Source: Nissolia schottii (lineage: Eukaryota > Streptophyta > Magnoliopsida > Fabales > Fabaceae). From it: a DNA stretch of 64,000 nucleotides. The stretch's first letter is position 1; each line of letters opens with the position of its first letter. This document shows, one piece after another, positions 1-9,579 of the stretch. The notes below the pieces were generated by a model. It ran no database searches, was not told the DNA's origin, and saw nothing but the letters and a program-made list of their open reading frames with translations. Made by a program: the position numbers and the translations under genes. The stretch covers positions 283,970-347,969 of the forward strand of contig QANU01043359.1 in assembly GCA_003254905.1 (NCBI GenBank), read 5' to 3'.

Positions 1-602
1 GTATTTGACACAAAACAACAAATGATATTTCAATAAGTCCATACTTTTATATTAGAACTTTATTTAAAAACTTACAAAAATTACTAGTGACTTGTGCAAC
101 CTCAAATTGTATAAATTATTTTCCGTTATCTCGACAAAAGTGATTTATTTTTTTAGAAAGTAGATCTAAGATTTAATTATTTTTTATTCATGTGATAACA
201 TATAATTAGATTAGATGATAACATAAAACTTTTACGTTAATAATGTAAAGAAATTTAACTTGTAGAATAAAGATGTATACTACGGGCAAAAGCCCTGCGT
301 CGAAAGTTATAAAAAATCATCTAAAATTTTTCATTCTCGTGAGGGTCATGAATAAAGGAAAAAATTGTATTCCAATCATGTGTTTAACATCACATGTTTT
401 AACTAACAATTTTGCAATTTTTTTCTTTTTATGGATTTCTCTTTTTGTCAGGTAAGCATCATTGAATCCTTATCTTAAATTAACTTTTAACAATTTATAG
501 AATAAGTTATTAAAAATTTAATTTTTTTATTCATTCTTTGTTAAGACATTAAATCTATGATTTTCTTCTAAACAAATACTAAAAAATATTGTTTATTTAA
601 TG
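1..602. repeat. AT-rich repeat, copy 1 of tandem pair
   Basis: This segment recurs at 993-1573, so the two copies lie in tandem with a period of 992 bases; the copy may begin before the window. It is AT-rich and has no recognisable protein domain. A 60-codon open frame at 273-455 is kept in all three copies of the family, the others being at 1243-1425 and 7906-8088. The encoded peptide has no family I recognise. The terminal structure of the repeat is not visible, so I do not assign a transposon class. Confidence 0.8.
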
Positions 603-828
603 ACAGCGGAAATAAAATATTTATTATGTGAGAGAAGTAGTGTTGAGAGTATTAAATAAGTAAGAGAAAAGTTGAAGAATAATAAACGTTGGTAATAGAA
701 AGTTATAAAATTACCCATAAATAATGTTGACTTAAGAATGAGGTGTGCTGGTTTTTTTGGTCTAAATAAAAATGTGTGGAATGTACTAACATTCACATGA
801 AGTTGTCGAAATTTAGCAAACTCAATAA

Positions 829-830
829 TA

Positions 831-867
<37 letters not shown>
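829..867. repeat. (TA)n followed by (CA)n microsatellite
   Basis: An uninterrupted TA dinucleotide run passes directly into a short CA run. It lies in the spacer between the two tandem copies of the AT-rich repeat. Confidence 0.9.
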
Positions 868-992
868 TAAATAAATAAAGTAAATAGAATTTTTATTTAT
901 TTTTACGTTGAAAAGATTATTATGTCAGCATGTTAAATGCAATACTATCAAAGTTTATAATCCATTACAAAATTTAGATGTTTAAAAATAAA

Positions 993-2117
993 GTATTTGA
1001 CACAAAACAACAAATGATATTTCAATAAGTCCATACTTTTATATTAGAACTTTATTTAAAAACTTACAAAAATTACTAGTGACTTGTGCAACCTCAAATT
1101 GTATAAATTATTTTCCGTTACCTCGACAAAAGTGATTTATTTTTTTAGAAAGTAGATCTAAGATTTAATTATTTTTTATTCATGTGATAACATATAATTA
1201 GATTAGATGATAACATAAAAATTTTACGTTAATAGAATAAAGATGTATACTATGGGTAAAAGCCCTGCGTCGAAAGTTATAAAAAATCATCTAAAATTTT
1301 TCATTCTTGTGAGGGTCATGAATAAAAGAAAAAATTGTATTCCCATCATGTGTTTAACATCACATGTTTTAGCTAACAATTTTGCAATTTTTTTCTTTTT
1401 ATGGATTTCTCTTTTTGTCAGATAATTAAGCATCATGAAATCGTTATCTTAAATTAGCTTTTAACAATTTATAGAATAAGTTATTAAAAATTTAATTTTT
1501 TCATTCATTCTTTGTTAGGACATTAAATCTATGATTTTCTTCTAAACAAATACTAAAAAATATTGTTTATTTAAATATACGTCCCAATATAGCGAAATTC
1601 TAAAAATAAATTAGTAATTATATGTATGTTTAGTATCACATCTGAAATATACATATTTAGTATAAAAAAATATTATAATCTTGCCTCGTAAGTTATAAAA
1701 TCAATTGAGATGGTCCACTCCCTATAAATTTTTTTTTTCTAAAGTCATTTATCACAAATGACAAAAAATTGTCATCCAAGACATTTAACATTACCCGTTT
1801 GAGGGATCAACTGTAGTAACAAAATTGTCCTACTAATTGCTTTTTAGTAAACACTAAAATATCTTCATCACTTGCTACTATGAGACATTAAATTCATGAT
1901 ATTTTTATAACATAAAATCTATAAAAATATTGATTATTTAAGTTAATGCATGTGTTGAGAAAACTCTATCACAAATACCAAATAGTCTAACTACAAAATA
2001 GACATTGGGGTAGGTTAAATGTAGCTTGTTCTAAAATATGATAAATACAATATTGTAAGAAACCTTCATTGAAAGAAGGTCATCTGTACAAAACAAAGAT
2101 CATCAAATCCCACTACA
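993..2117. repeat. AT-rich repeat, copy 2, longest
   Basis: The first 580 bases match 1-602 and the part from about 1216 to 2117 matches 7862-8708 in the same orientation. Relative to copy 1 it lacks about 22 bases just before the 60-codon frame. The match to the distal copy ends at the word CCCACTACAA in both places, after which the sequences diverge. No TG...CA ends or inverted termini are visible. It is probably a fragment of an undescribed or degraded element, or a segmental duplication flanking the BAHD gene. Confidence 0.8.
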
Positions 2118-2744
2118 AGAAAAAAGGGTTTTCACAGTAGTTGGTTAGGAGCGATTAATGTAATGAACAGAAGCATTTCATATATAGCAGGTCACAATAA
2201 TTGTCGTGGTTGAATTGAAGCTAGCGGCAATTGCGAGAAAGCTTGCGACTGTTGCTTCTCTCTCTAGAATTCTCGTAACCCTCACTCATTCTCAAACCAT
2301 TCCATCTTCTTTATTTTTCGTTCTTACTCTCCTTAGAGAAAAAAAAAATTGATTATTTTTCTCATTATGATTATTATAATTTTTGTTTGTTAAAGTTGAG
2401 ATTCTTAGCTATTTAGCAAGTAAAGATAAAAAGTTATGTATAGTTTTTCTTGTATACTACTCATCTTTCTGCTTCACGCGTTTCATTCTCTTGGTTTTTT
2501 TCCACTAGCATTCACTTCATGTTTAATTTGATTGACTGAAAAGGTCCGGTTCCATTCACCCTTGAGTTCTCTATGTTTTATTGTCATATATTTTGTAATG
2601 CAAGTCATTGGAATCTTGAAGGTGTTTTTCTATTAGCAACTCCATATTGTTCTACGTTTCATTCTCTTGGTTTTTTTCACTAGCATTCATTTTCTTCATT
2701 TGGATTCTTGTTGGATTCATTTGGATCCTAGGGTATGTGTATTA
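2118..2744. other. No gene seen; short internal direct repeat
   Basis: I see no gene in this stretch. A phrase of about 45 bases built around TTTCATTCTCTTGG occurs near 2480 and again near 2657. The surrounding sequence is T-rich. Confidence 0.5.
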
Positions 2745-3499
2745 AGGTTTTTTTTTTAAGGAAACAAGGAAGAATCTAAAGGGACAAGGTTATGGGAAAA
2801 TCATGGTTAGGTTTATGTAGTGAGGTTTTGTATATTATTTCGACAGAGTAACGACAGAGTGTGCGAACAGAACATGTTCAACAAATTCTCTGTGTGCATT
2901 TGGAAGAGCCCAAGGGGCTATTTATAGGCCCTTGGGGCCGATTCCCTAGTCATCATTTGCCAACAAAAATTAAATGGAAATTAATTTGATTTATAAGGTC
3001 GTCTATGGCATAATTCATGACATCACATAATGAGTCACCTACATGACCCATCCTATATCATGATTTCATTTGAACTTTGACCATGCAGGGTGTCTTGCAA
3101 ATGGCCGTGAGTTTTTCTTAGGGCTGGCCGACTTGGGCTTTTTCAATTTTTGAGACATAATTTCGGTCGTTTTTTATTGATCGTTAGCGGTTTGCGTACG
3201 GAAGTCCTAAAAATTATCCGAATACACCATCGTGATCTACTAATTTTTCTAATGAGAAATTTAAGTCAATTCAATGTATTCGTAAATTTATTTTTGTTCT
3301 TTACGGATACCTTTGATACACAATTAAATTTCGGCGACGAAAGGTAATTAATTCAGTCTCTGCGAAATTTTACAAAATCACGAACTATTACCTTTATGAA
3401 CATTTTTTGACGTAAAAATTTATGTTTCTATATTTTTAACTTATACAGAGCTTGTATATATATTTATTTTGTGAAATCTGTATTAAGCGAGATGTTACA
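2745..3499 (+). mobile_element. LTR relic, plus orientation
   Basis: The stretch reads like one old LTR. A TATA-like TATTTATAGG sits in a GC-richer core near 2920, and the right end is GAGATGTTACA. Its first half resembles, in the opposite orientation, the segment at about 51250-51740, and its second half resembles 33383-33960. The three therefore look like degraded LTRs of one family, probably Ty3/gypsy type. No internal region or partner LTR is present here. It is an old, broken fossil. Confidence 0.55.
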
Positions 3500-3613
3500 T
3501 ATGGTGGACAAACTGATCCACGTTTAATGTACACTTAAATGACATGTACATTGGATACATTACCATGCTTATTTGGTAGACCCCACTTTCGTACTCTTGG
3601 TTTTAGTTCTGGT

Positions 3614-4652
3614 TAGGGGTGAACACGGGTTGGGTCGGGTAGGACCCGCCCGTGTCACAGACCCGACCCGACGACCGGCAGGCAGGTCGGGGCGGGTAGA
3701 AATTGCATATTTTTTATGGGCACTGCCAGATCCGCAACCCGCCCAGGTCGGGTAGGTTTAGGTGAGTCGGCGGGTGACCCGCCCCTTGTTTTTTTGAAAA
3801 AAACTTGATGGCCTAAGGTATGGGTTGCATGGGTTAAAGCCCAATCCACTCTCACACCAAGAAAAACCCTAGCACAGTAGCAGCACCTTACCCTCGTCAA
3901 TCAATGCCTCACATTTCTGAGTCTCTCTCTCACACACACACGCACACGACGAGCGAAGATGGTGTCGGGGTCAGGGATCTGCGCGAAAAGGGTGGTAGTG
4001 GACGCCCGGCACCACATGGCGAAGGAGGGGGGTCGTCTGGCGTCGATCGTGGCGAAGGAGCTTCTCAACGGCCAGAAGGTGGTTGTTGCGAGGTGCGAGG
4101 AGATTTGCCTCTCTGGTGGACTTGTGAGGCAGAAGATGAAGTACATGAGGTTCCTCCCCAAGCGAATGAACCCCAAGCCTTCCCACGGTCCCATTCATTT
4201 TCGTGCCCCCGCCAAGATCTTCTGGCGCACTGTTCGTGGGTGGGTTTTTTCTCGCTTCTCTCTTCTAGGGTTAGTGGCAGCGGGAGACGAAGGCGAAGGC
4301 GAGGTGGAGGGGACGGGGATCCAGAAGGAGCCGAGCCAAAAAGCTTCTGGCCGGCGGCGTGGTCGGCGGTGGCAAACTCACAGGGTAGCAATGGGGTCGC
4401 GGGTGGGGAGTGGGACACAACGAATCTGGATCAGTGGTGGACGAAGATGAAAGAGTGACAGTGAAAGAGGGCTGAAAATGTTATGTCTATGCGGGTCGCG
4501 GGTCGCGGGTCGGGTTTAGGGTCTTGAATCCGAGACTCGACCCGTCTAACTAAGCGGATCGTTCGGGTCTGACCCGCAGACCCACTGTACCCGACCCGAA
4601 TGGGTCAGATTTGGCGGGTTGGCCAGTTGGATACAACACGTGTTCACCCCTA
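3614..4652. mobile_element. Non-autonomous hAT transposon with captured gene fragment (Pack-hAT)
   Basis: The 1,039-bp element starts TAGGGGTGAACACG and ends with the exact reverse complement of those 14 bases. It is bounded by a perfect 8-bp target duplication, GTTCTGGT, at 3606-3613 and 4653-4660. An 8-bp duplication and TAGGGGTG ends are typical of the hAT superfamily. GC-rich subterminal arms repeat the word GGGTCGGGT in both orientations. No transposase is encoded. The interior contains the start of a ribosomal protein L13a gene, so this is a gene-capturing element. The intact duplication and matching ends suggest a fairly recent insertion. Confidence 0.9.
3959..4238 (+). pseudogene. Captured 5' fragment of 60S ribosomal protein L13a (uL13)
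   Basis: From the ATG at 3959 the translation begins [20 protein letters not shown] and continues through the conserved stretch ending FWRTVRG, the first 90 or so residues of plant L13a (normally about 206). After RTVRG the sequence turns to a GT-starting, pyrimidine-rich stretch like an intron, then to unrelated sequence, so the last half of the protein is missing. The open frame runs to 4450 as a chimera of the L13a start and novel residues. Where L13a normally reads HHM-LGRLAS this copy reads [12 protein letters not shown], three codons longer. The fragment includes about 60 bases of likely 5' leader. Whether it is transcribed cannot be told from sequence. Confidence 0.85.
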
Positions 4653-4660
4653 GTTCTGGT

Positions 4661-6187
4661 CCTCAAAAACCGTGGTTATAATGATTCCTCGACTCTTATG
4701 GTAATGTTTTTTTGGGATGAGTAAACCTCTATCTTTGCGAAAAATTATAAGAAAAAAAAAGGAAATAAATTTCAGCATTGAAAGCGCATTCATTACTTTA
4801 CAAAGTCAACGATTTCTCAAAAGCTCAGCCCTCCCAATTATGCCATCTTCCTTAAAATGTCCTTTTGAGTGAAATGGTGAGGGTGTGCAACTTAATCCTC
4901 TTGAGTGAAAGGTCAACTTTAGAAGGTAAAGTATGTATCCTCATTGTTAGATTAATACATTGTTAGATTAATAAAGTAAAAGATATGACTCAATCTCATT
5001 TTTATTAATTAAACGGTGAGAATATTCACTTTATCATTTAAAAATGTATTTGTAAGTTGAATTTAGAAGAGAAAAAAAAATTTGAAGAAGTTTATTAGTC
5101 ATAATTTTTACATGTAAAATCATAGATTGAATCCCTCAAAAAAATTTCTTTTTCTCTTAAATTCAATTTGCAAACACACCTTAAATGGAATTTCTCATTT
5201 TAGATGATAATTTTTCTTATATTTAGACTTCACGATATTCTTGATATGGCCTACCTAACTCATTGAATGCGTTTGCTCAAATTAATGGAATCCAAACTTG
5301 ATGTGGGCGACCTAACTAATTGAATGCATTTGCTCAAATTAATGGAATCCAAATTTATTACTATGTACATAAGAATACTTTCGAATAGCAAGGCATTAAG
5401 GTTTCAGAGATGAATTAATAAAGATTTTGCTAATAAATGTTTATGACATTGGTTAATAAACATAAAATTAAAAGATTTAAATATTTTTAATGTATTAAAA
5501 TTTTAAAAAACTTACTTCTTTTTTTTTTAGTAAAAAAATTTTAGTTTAAATGTTTTAATAAGTGGCCTAACTTTTTGCCATTGACAGAGGTCCTCTTCTT
5601 TCGCGGAATCATCGTTCGTTGTGCACGTTTATCAATTTTGGACAAAATGTTTGGTTTTTTAGTCTCTTTTGTCACTTATGTTTTTTTGGATGGAGAATGA
5701 GTAAAAGGGAAAGGAAAAAGAAATAAATTGAATGGAATAAAATTTATTTCCCTAGTTTGGATTCAATCTAAAGTGAAAATGAAAGGGGAAAAAAAAATTA
5801 ACAACATAAAAAGGTAGGTGAGACCAACAAAATATTTCTTTTTTTTTTTTATAAAAGTGGGTGAAAAATAAAAAATTTGTCATTTATTTAATATTACTCT
5901 TATTATATGTAGTATAAATAAATTTTTCTAATAATATAATTGATATCTTTATTTTTTTTTCCTTTCATGTTATTTATTTTTTTCTTCATTTTTCTTTCAT
6001 TCAATGATATTCATAATATATATATATATATAAACTCACTCAATTTAATTCTTCTCAATTTATTTTGTTTGTAAAACAGACCCTTAAGTCACCCTAAGTC
6101 ACACAACGACGACTACCACACGCCTCTTAACAAGGACTACTAAATGCCGCTTAACTGCAAGTTCATAGCTATGACTCCGACAACCCC
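4661..6187. other. AT-rich intergenic with a 57-bp tandem duplication
   Basis: No gene is visible. Two adjacent copies of a 57-base phrase built around TTTGCTCAAATTAATGG lie at 5254-5310 and 5311-5353. Several poly-T and poly-A runs and a short (TA)n near 6019-6032 are present. Confidence 0.6.
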
Positions 6188-6277
6188 GTGACTCAAACTC
6201 AATCTAACGGTGACAACAAGTCCACGACAGCATCACCAACCAGCTACACTCCGCAGACTCCCGACACGTGTCCCCCA

Positions 6278-7630
6278 TCAACCGGACAAATAAAGCAACA
6301 ACTCAGCATCAGACTCGAGCGCTGCCATGGTGTTCGGAGCCAAAACCACCTCCAAGTCGACGGCACCGCCGCCACCCCTCCCTGGAAACGCTGAAATCTT
6401 GCCGTCAAACTTGTGAGCGCGGCCGCTTCGCACTGCCACCGGCCTCCCCCACCCAAAATCATTATCATACATCGGCAACCTCGGGGAGCTCCCCACCTGC
6501 ACCGTCGCCCCGTCGTGGTTCCCAATCACGCAGAACCGCGGGTCCCGCTCCCAATCCTCTATGCTGCGCCGCACCGTACTGCTATCGTACGCCTTCACTC
6601 TCTTGTTCAGCTCCAGCGCGCACCACCAGAGATCGTTTCGCAGCACGTCTCCCGCGGCCGCAGACATCTCCAGGGTCTGAGTCGCGTTGCCGAAGTAGTA
6701 GTCATCTAGCTTCGGCTCAATGCGGCTCCGAACGTTCACCGTGATTCTAAACGTCGTCGTTTTGGACGACGGAATATTCCTCGCGCGCGTGACGGCGCGT
6801 AACATCAGCGCGCACAGGGACTGAAACGACGAGATCTCAACTTTCTCGTTGTCGTTTGATCTGTGCTTCTTCAGCTCGGTGTTCGCTGTTGCTTTCAGCC
6901 TTCGAATTGCGTCGCCGCTGAAGCTGAATATCCTCTCGCGCAACGTTTCGTCCGCGCTGAAGCTGGCTTTGATTTCGCCGTCCGGCAGCCGGAGCACGGC
7001 GTCGGAGATCAGAATCGACTCCCGGCTGAAGTCCGGGAGCCTCGAGGGCGCGGCGGCTCCCCTGGAGAGTTCAGCGAAGGCGTTGAAGAAGTGCCAGTAG
7101 GAGGTTCCATCGGCGACGGACTCGCTGACAGCGGCGCCGATGAAGACGCCGTCGGCGAACTCGGTGACCTGGACGGCCGCGACCGGTGAGAAATGACCGG
7201 TGTAGCTGAGCTTCCCTTCGAAGGGCAAGAGTTTGCGGAAGAAGATGTGAGGGAGATCGGTCGGAGAGAGGAGATCGGCGAGGGATAGCTCGGTGGCGGC
7301 GGCGTGGATGAAGTCGATGCCGGCGTCGTTGCAGGTGATGAAGACGTGGCCGGAGGGGGCGGTGGTGAAGCGGCCAGCGAGAGGGGGGAAGGCGGAGAGA
7401 GTGCGGGAGAGGGAGTCTTTGAGGTGAGGAATGAGAGCATAAGAGGGGAGAGAGGGCGATTTGAAGAGGCATCCCTTTTGGATGTAGTGGCCGTCTAGCG
7501 AGGCCACTTCTGAAATTGAGAGCTTGAGGTCACCCAGAGTGGACTCTTTGTGAGGGAAAACCGTGCATGTTGAGATGATAGTTGGTGCTACAGTAGAAGA
7601 GAGCGTGGGGCAAGAAGGAGAAGAAGACAT
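6278..7630 (-). CDS. BAHD (HXXXD-type) acyltransferase-like protein with altered active-site motif
   Basis: A single 450-residue frame without introns, the usual BAHD length. Family landmarks are present: the N-terminal HYIQKG region, LAGRF (84-88), YFGNA (312-316) and an intact DFGWG (391-395) near the C terminus. BAHD enzymes transfer an acyl group from acyl-CoA to an alcohol or amine in the cytosol using the His of HXXXD as base. Here the motif region reads VSESVADGTSYWHF, so the catalytic position (residue 170, codon 7121-7123) is Glu instead of His while the Asp (174) is kept. The closest family I recognise is the At2g39980/At3g50280-like clade, whose members normally have His. The frame is otherwise clean, so either a changed chemistry or a non-catalytic role is possible; substrate unknown. 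ATG is the first in frame and lies about 80 bases below a TATA box. Confidence 0.93.
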   Translation of the reverse strand: MSSSPSCPTLSSTVAPTIISTCTVFPHKESTLGDLKLSISEVASLDGHYIQKGCLFKSPSLPSYALIPHLKDSLSRTLSAFPPLAGRFTTAPSGHVFITCNDAGIDFIHAAATELSLADLLSPTDLPHIFFRKLLPFEGKLSYTGHFSPVAAVQVTEFADGVFIGAAVSESVADGTSYWHFFNAFAELSRGAAAPSRLPDFSRESILISDAVLRLPDGEIKASFSADETLRERIFSFSGDAIRRLKATANTELKKHRSNDNEKVEISSFQSLCALMLRAVTRARNIPSSKTTTFRITVNVRSRIEPKLDDYYFGNATQTLEMSAAAGDVLRNDLWWCALELNKRVKAYDSSTVRRSIEDWERDPRFCVIGNHDGATVQVGSSPRLPMYDNDFGWGRPVAVRSGRAHKFDGKISAFPGRGGGGAVDLEVVLAPNTMAALESDAELLLYLSG

Positions 7631-7707
7631 TGTGTGTGTAATGTATGTGACCTTAATGGGTGTGGAAGATAGAGAGTTAAAAAAGAGAGGTGCATCCTTC
7701 TCTGTGA

Positions 7708-7717
7708 ATATATATAA
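7708..7717 (-). promoter_or_regulatory. TATA box of the BAHD gene
   Basis: On the minus strand the sequence TTTATATATATTC lies about 80 bases upstream of the ATG at 7630. Its position and composition suit a core promoter. Confidence 0.6.
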
Positions 7718-7861
7718 ACATCTTAATGAATTTGTCAGTGCGGTTGGTGAATCTCAAGTGTCATGTCAGTTAAACGGTGGTAATCGTGGAATAAGTTTTT
7801 AGATTAGGGTATTTCGATAATATGTTTATATAATAGAGGTAAAACAGTAAAAAAACTCAAA

Positions 7862-8708
7862 CTTTTACGTTAACAAGGTAAAGAAATTTAACTTCTAGAA
7901 TAAAGATGTATACTGTGGGCAAAAGTCTTGCATCAAAAGTTATAAAAAATCATCTAAAATTTTTCATTCTCGTGAGGGTCATGAATAAAAGAAAAAATTG
8001 TATTCCCATCATGTGTTTAACATCACATGTTTTAACTAACAATTTTGCAATTTTTTTCCTTTTATGGATTTCTCTTTTTGTCAGATAAGCATCATTAAAT
8101 CGTTATCTTAAATTAACTTTTAACAATTTATAGAATAAGTTATTAAAAATTTAATTTTTTTCGTTCATTCTTTGTTAAGACATTAAATCTATGATTTTCT
8201 TCCAATTAAATACTAAAAAATATTGTTTATTTAAATATTAGTCCCAATATAGCGAAATTCTAAAAATAAATTAGTAATTATATGCATGTTTAGTATCACA
8301 TCTGAAATATATAAATTTTTTTTTTCCAAAATCATTTATTACAAATGACAAAAAATTGTCATCCAAGACATTTAACATTACCCGTTTGAGGGATCAACTT
8401 TAGTAACAAAATTGTCCTACTAATTGCCTTTTAGTAAACACTAAAATATCTTCATCACTTGCTACTATGAGACATTAAATTCATGATATTTTTATAACAT
8501 AAAATCTATAAAAATATTGATTATTTAAGTTAATGCATGTGTTGAGAAAACTCTATCACAAATACCAAATAGTCTAACTACAAAATAGACACTGAGGTAG
8601 GTTAAATGTAGCTTCTTCTAAAATATGAGAAATACAATATTGTAAGAAACCTTCATTGAAAGAAGGTCATCTATACAAAACAAAGATCATCACGTCCCAC
8701 TACAACTT
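7862..8708. repeat. AT-rich repeat, copy 3
   Basis: A direct copy of 1216-2117 with small indels, including the 60-codon frame at 7906-8088. It begins about 230 bases upstream of the BAHD start codon. Together with copy 2 it brackets a 5.7-kb interval holding the gene-capturing hAT and the BAHD gene. Confidence 0.8.
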
Positions 8709-8776
8709 AAATAAAGTATCACTGTGAAATTTGTTTTATTTTGTTAAATAAATAATAAATAGATTATTGCGAAGAC

Positions 8777-8861
8777 ATCTCTAAAGTAGAATGCACCACT
8801 TAACAAAGTGAAGAGTAGTTTATGTGATCTAATGTTAAGTGGTGCATTCTACTTTTGAGAG
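8777..8861. repeat. Short perfect-arm inverted repeat (hairpin)
   Basis: The 22 bases at 8784-8805 are the exact reverse complement of 8833-8854, separated by 27 bases. With one bulge the pairing extends outward to CTCT/AGAG on each side. The core word is AGAATGCACCACTTAACA. It could be a small transposon remnant or a small-RNA precursor; nothing here decides between them. Confidence 0.8.
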
Positions 8862-9579
8862 GACATAGAGGAATACTACCCCTCAACAAAATCCAAATTG
8901 GAATTCTCTCATTTTGAGGCTCCAAGATACTCAATCTACCCCGCCTACACTCCTTACCGGCCACAGTGCCAGATTGATTTCTTATCTTAGTAATTAACAC
9001 ACTTTAATCTATGCACGTACCTCCATGCAGAGGTGTGTGCCTTATGTCTCAATTACTCTTTTCTTTTTTGTCCATTTTAAGCGTCACTTTGATCAAATAT
9101 ATAGAGATTAATAAATCTAAAATATTATATAAAGAATAAGCTCACTAATGTATTCTTATTAATGTGATTAATGTGTTTTATAATGAAGAGAGAAATAAAA
9201 ATATTATTAAAAATCACTATTTTCAAGCTAAAAAATTAGAAATTCAATGGTAAACATAACAATAAATGTGTCTTAAAAAGTGAGAATAACCGGGGCAAAG
9301 ATCCATTTCTGATGTCCTGATAGTAGCTGTGTTCTTGTAAGGTTGTTAACAAAGCTACCAAACAGGAAATGAAGAAACCGAGAGCGGTACTAAAGGGGAA
9401 AAAAAATGCATTAATAATAAAGCACGGAAAAGTATAAAGGGATCATTATGCCATGTTACATGTATTTCCCTAATCCTATCAAGAATGCGCAAGAAGATCA
9501 ATAAAAGAGGCGAATGTGTAATAATCTCAGTCGATGTAACAGTGCCTCTTGAGCTCAAAGCATCACAACCTCTCAAACG
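8862..9579. other. Intergenic / 3' flank of RPN8
   Basis: No gene is visible. The part closest to 9580 should contain the RPN8 3' untranslated region, as that gene is read on the minus strand. Confidence 0.5.

Noticed and set aside
2109-2130. CACTACAAGAAAAAAGGG at 2109 as the end of a CACTA transposon
   Set aside because: The first eight bases also occur at the same place in the third repeat copy (8699), where CACTA-like sequence does not follow, and no subterminal repeats or second end were found.
6244-7498. Long open frames on the plus strand and in other minus frames across 6244-7498
   Set aside because: They are shadows of the GC-rich BAHD coding frame and have no family similarity.
1216-8708. 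The direct repeats at 1216-2117 and 7862-8708 as the two LTRs of one element
   Set aside because: They lack TG...CA ends, no primer site or purine tract adjoins them, and the interval holds a host BAHD gene and a separate hAT rather than retroelement sequence.
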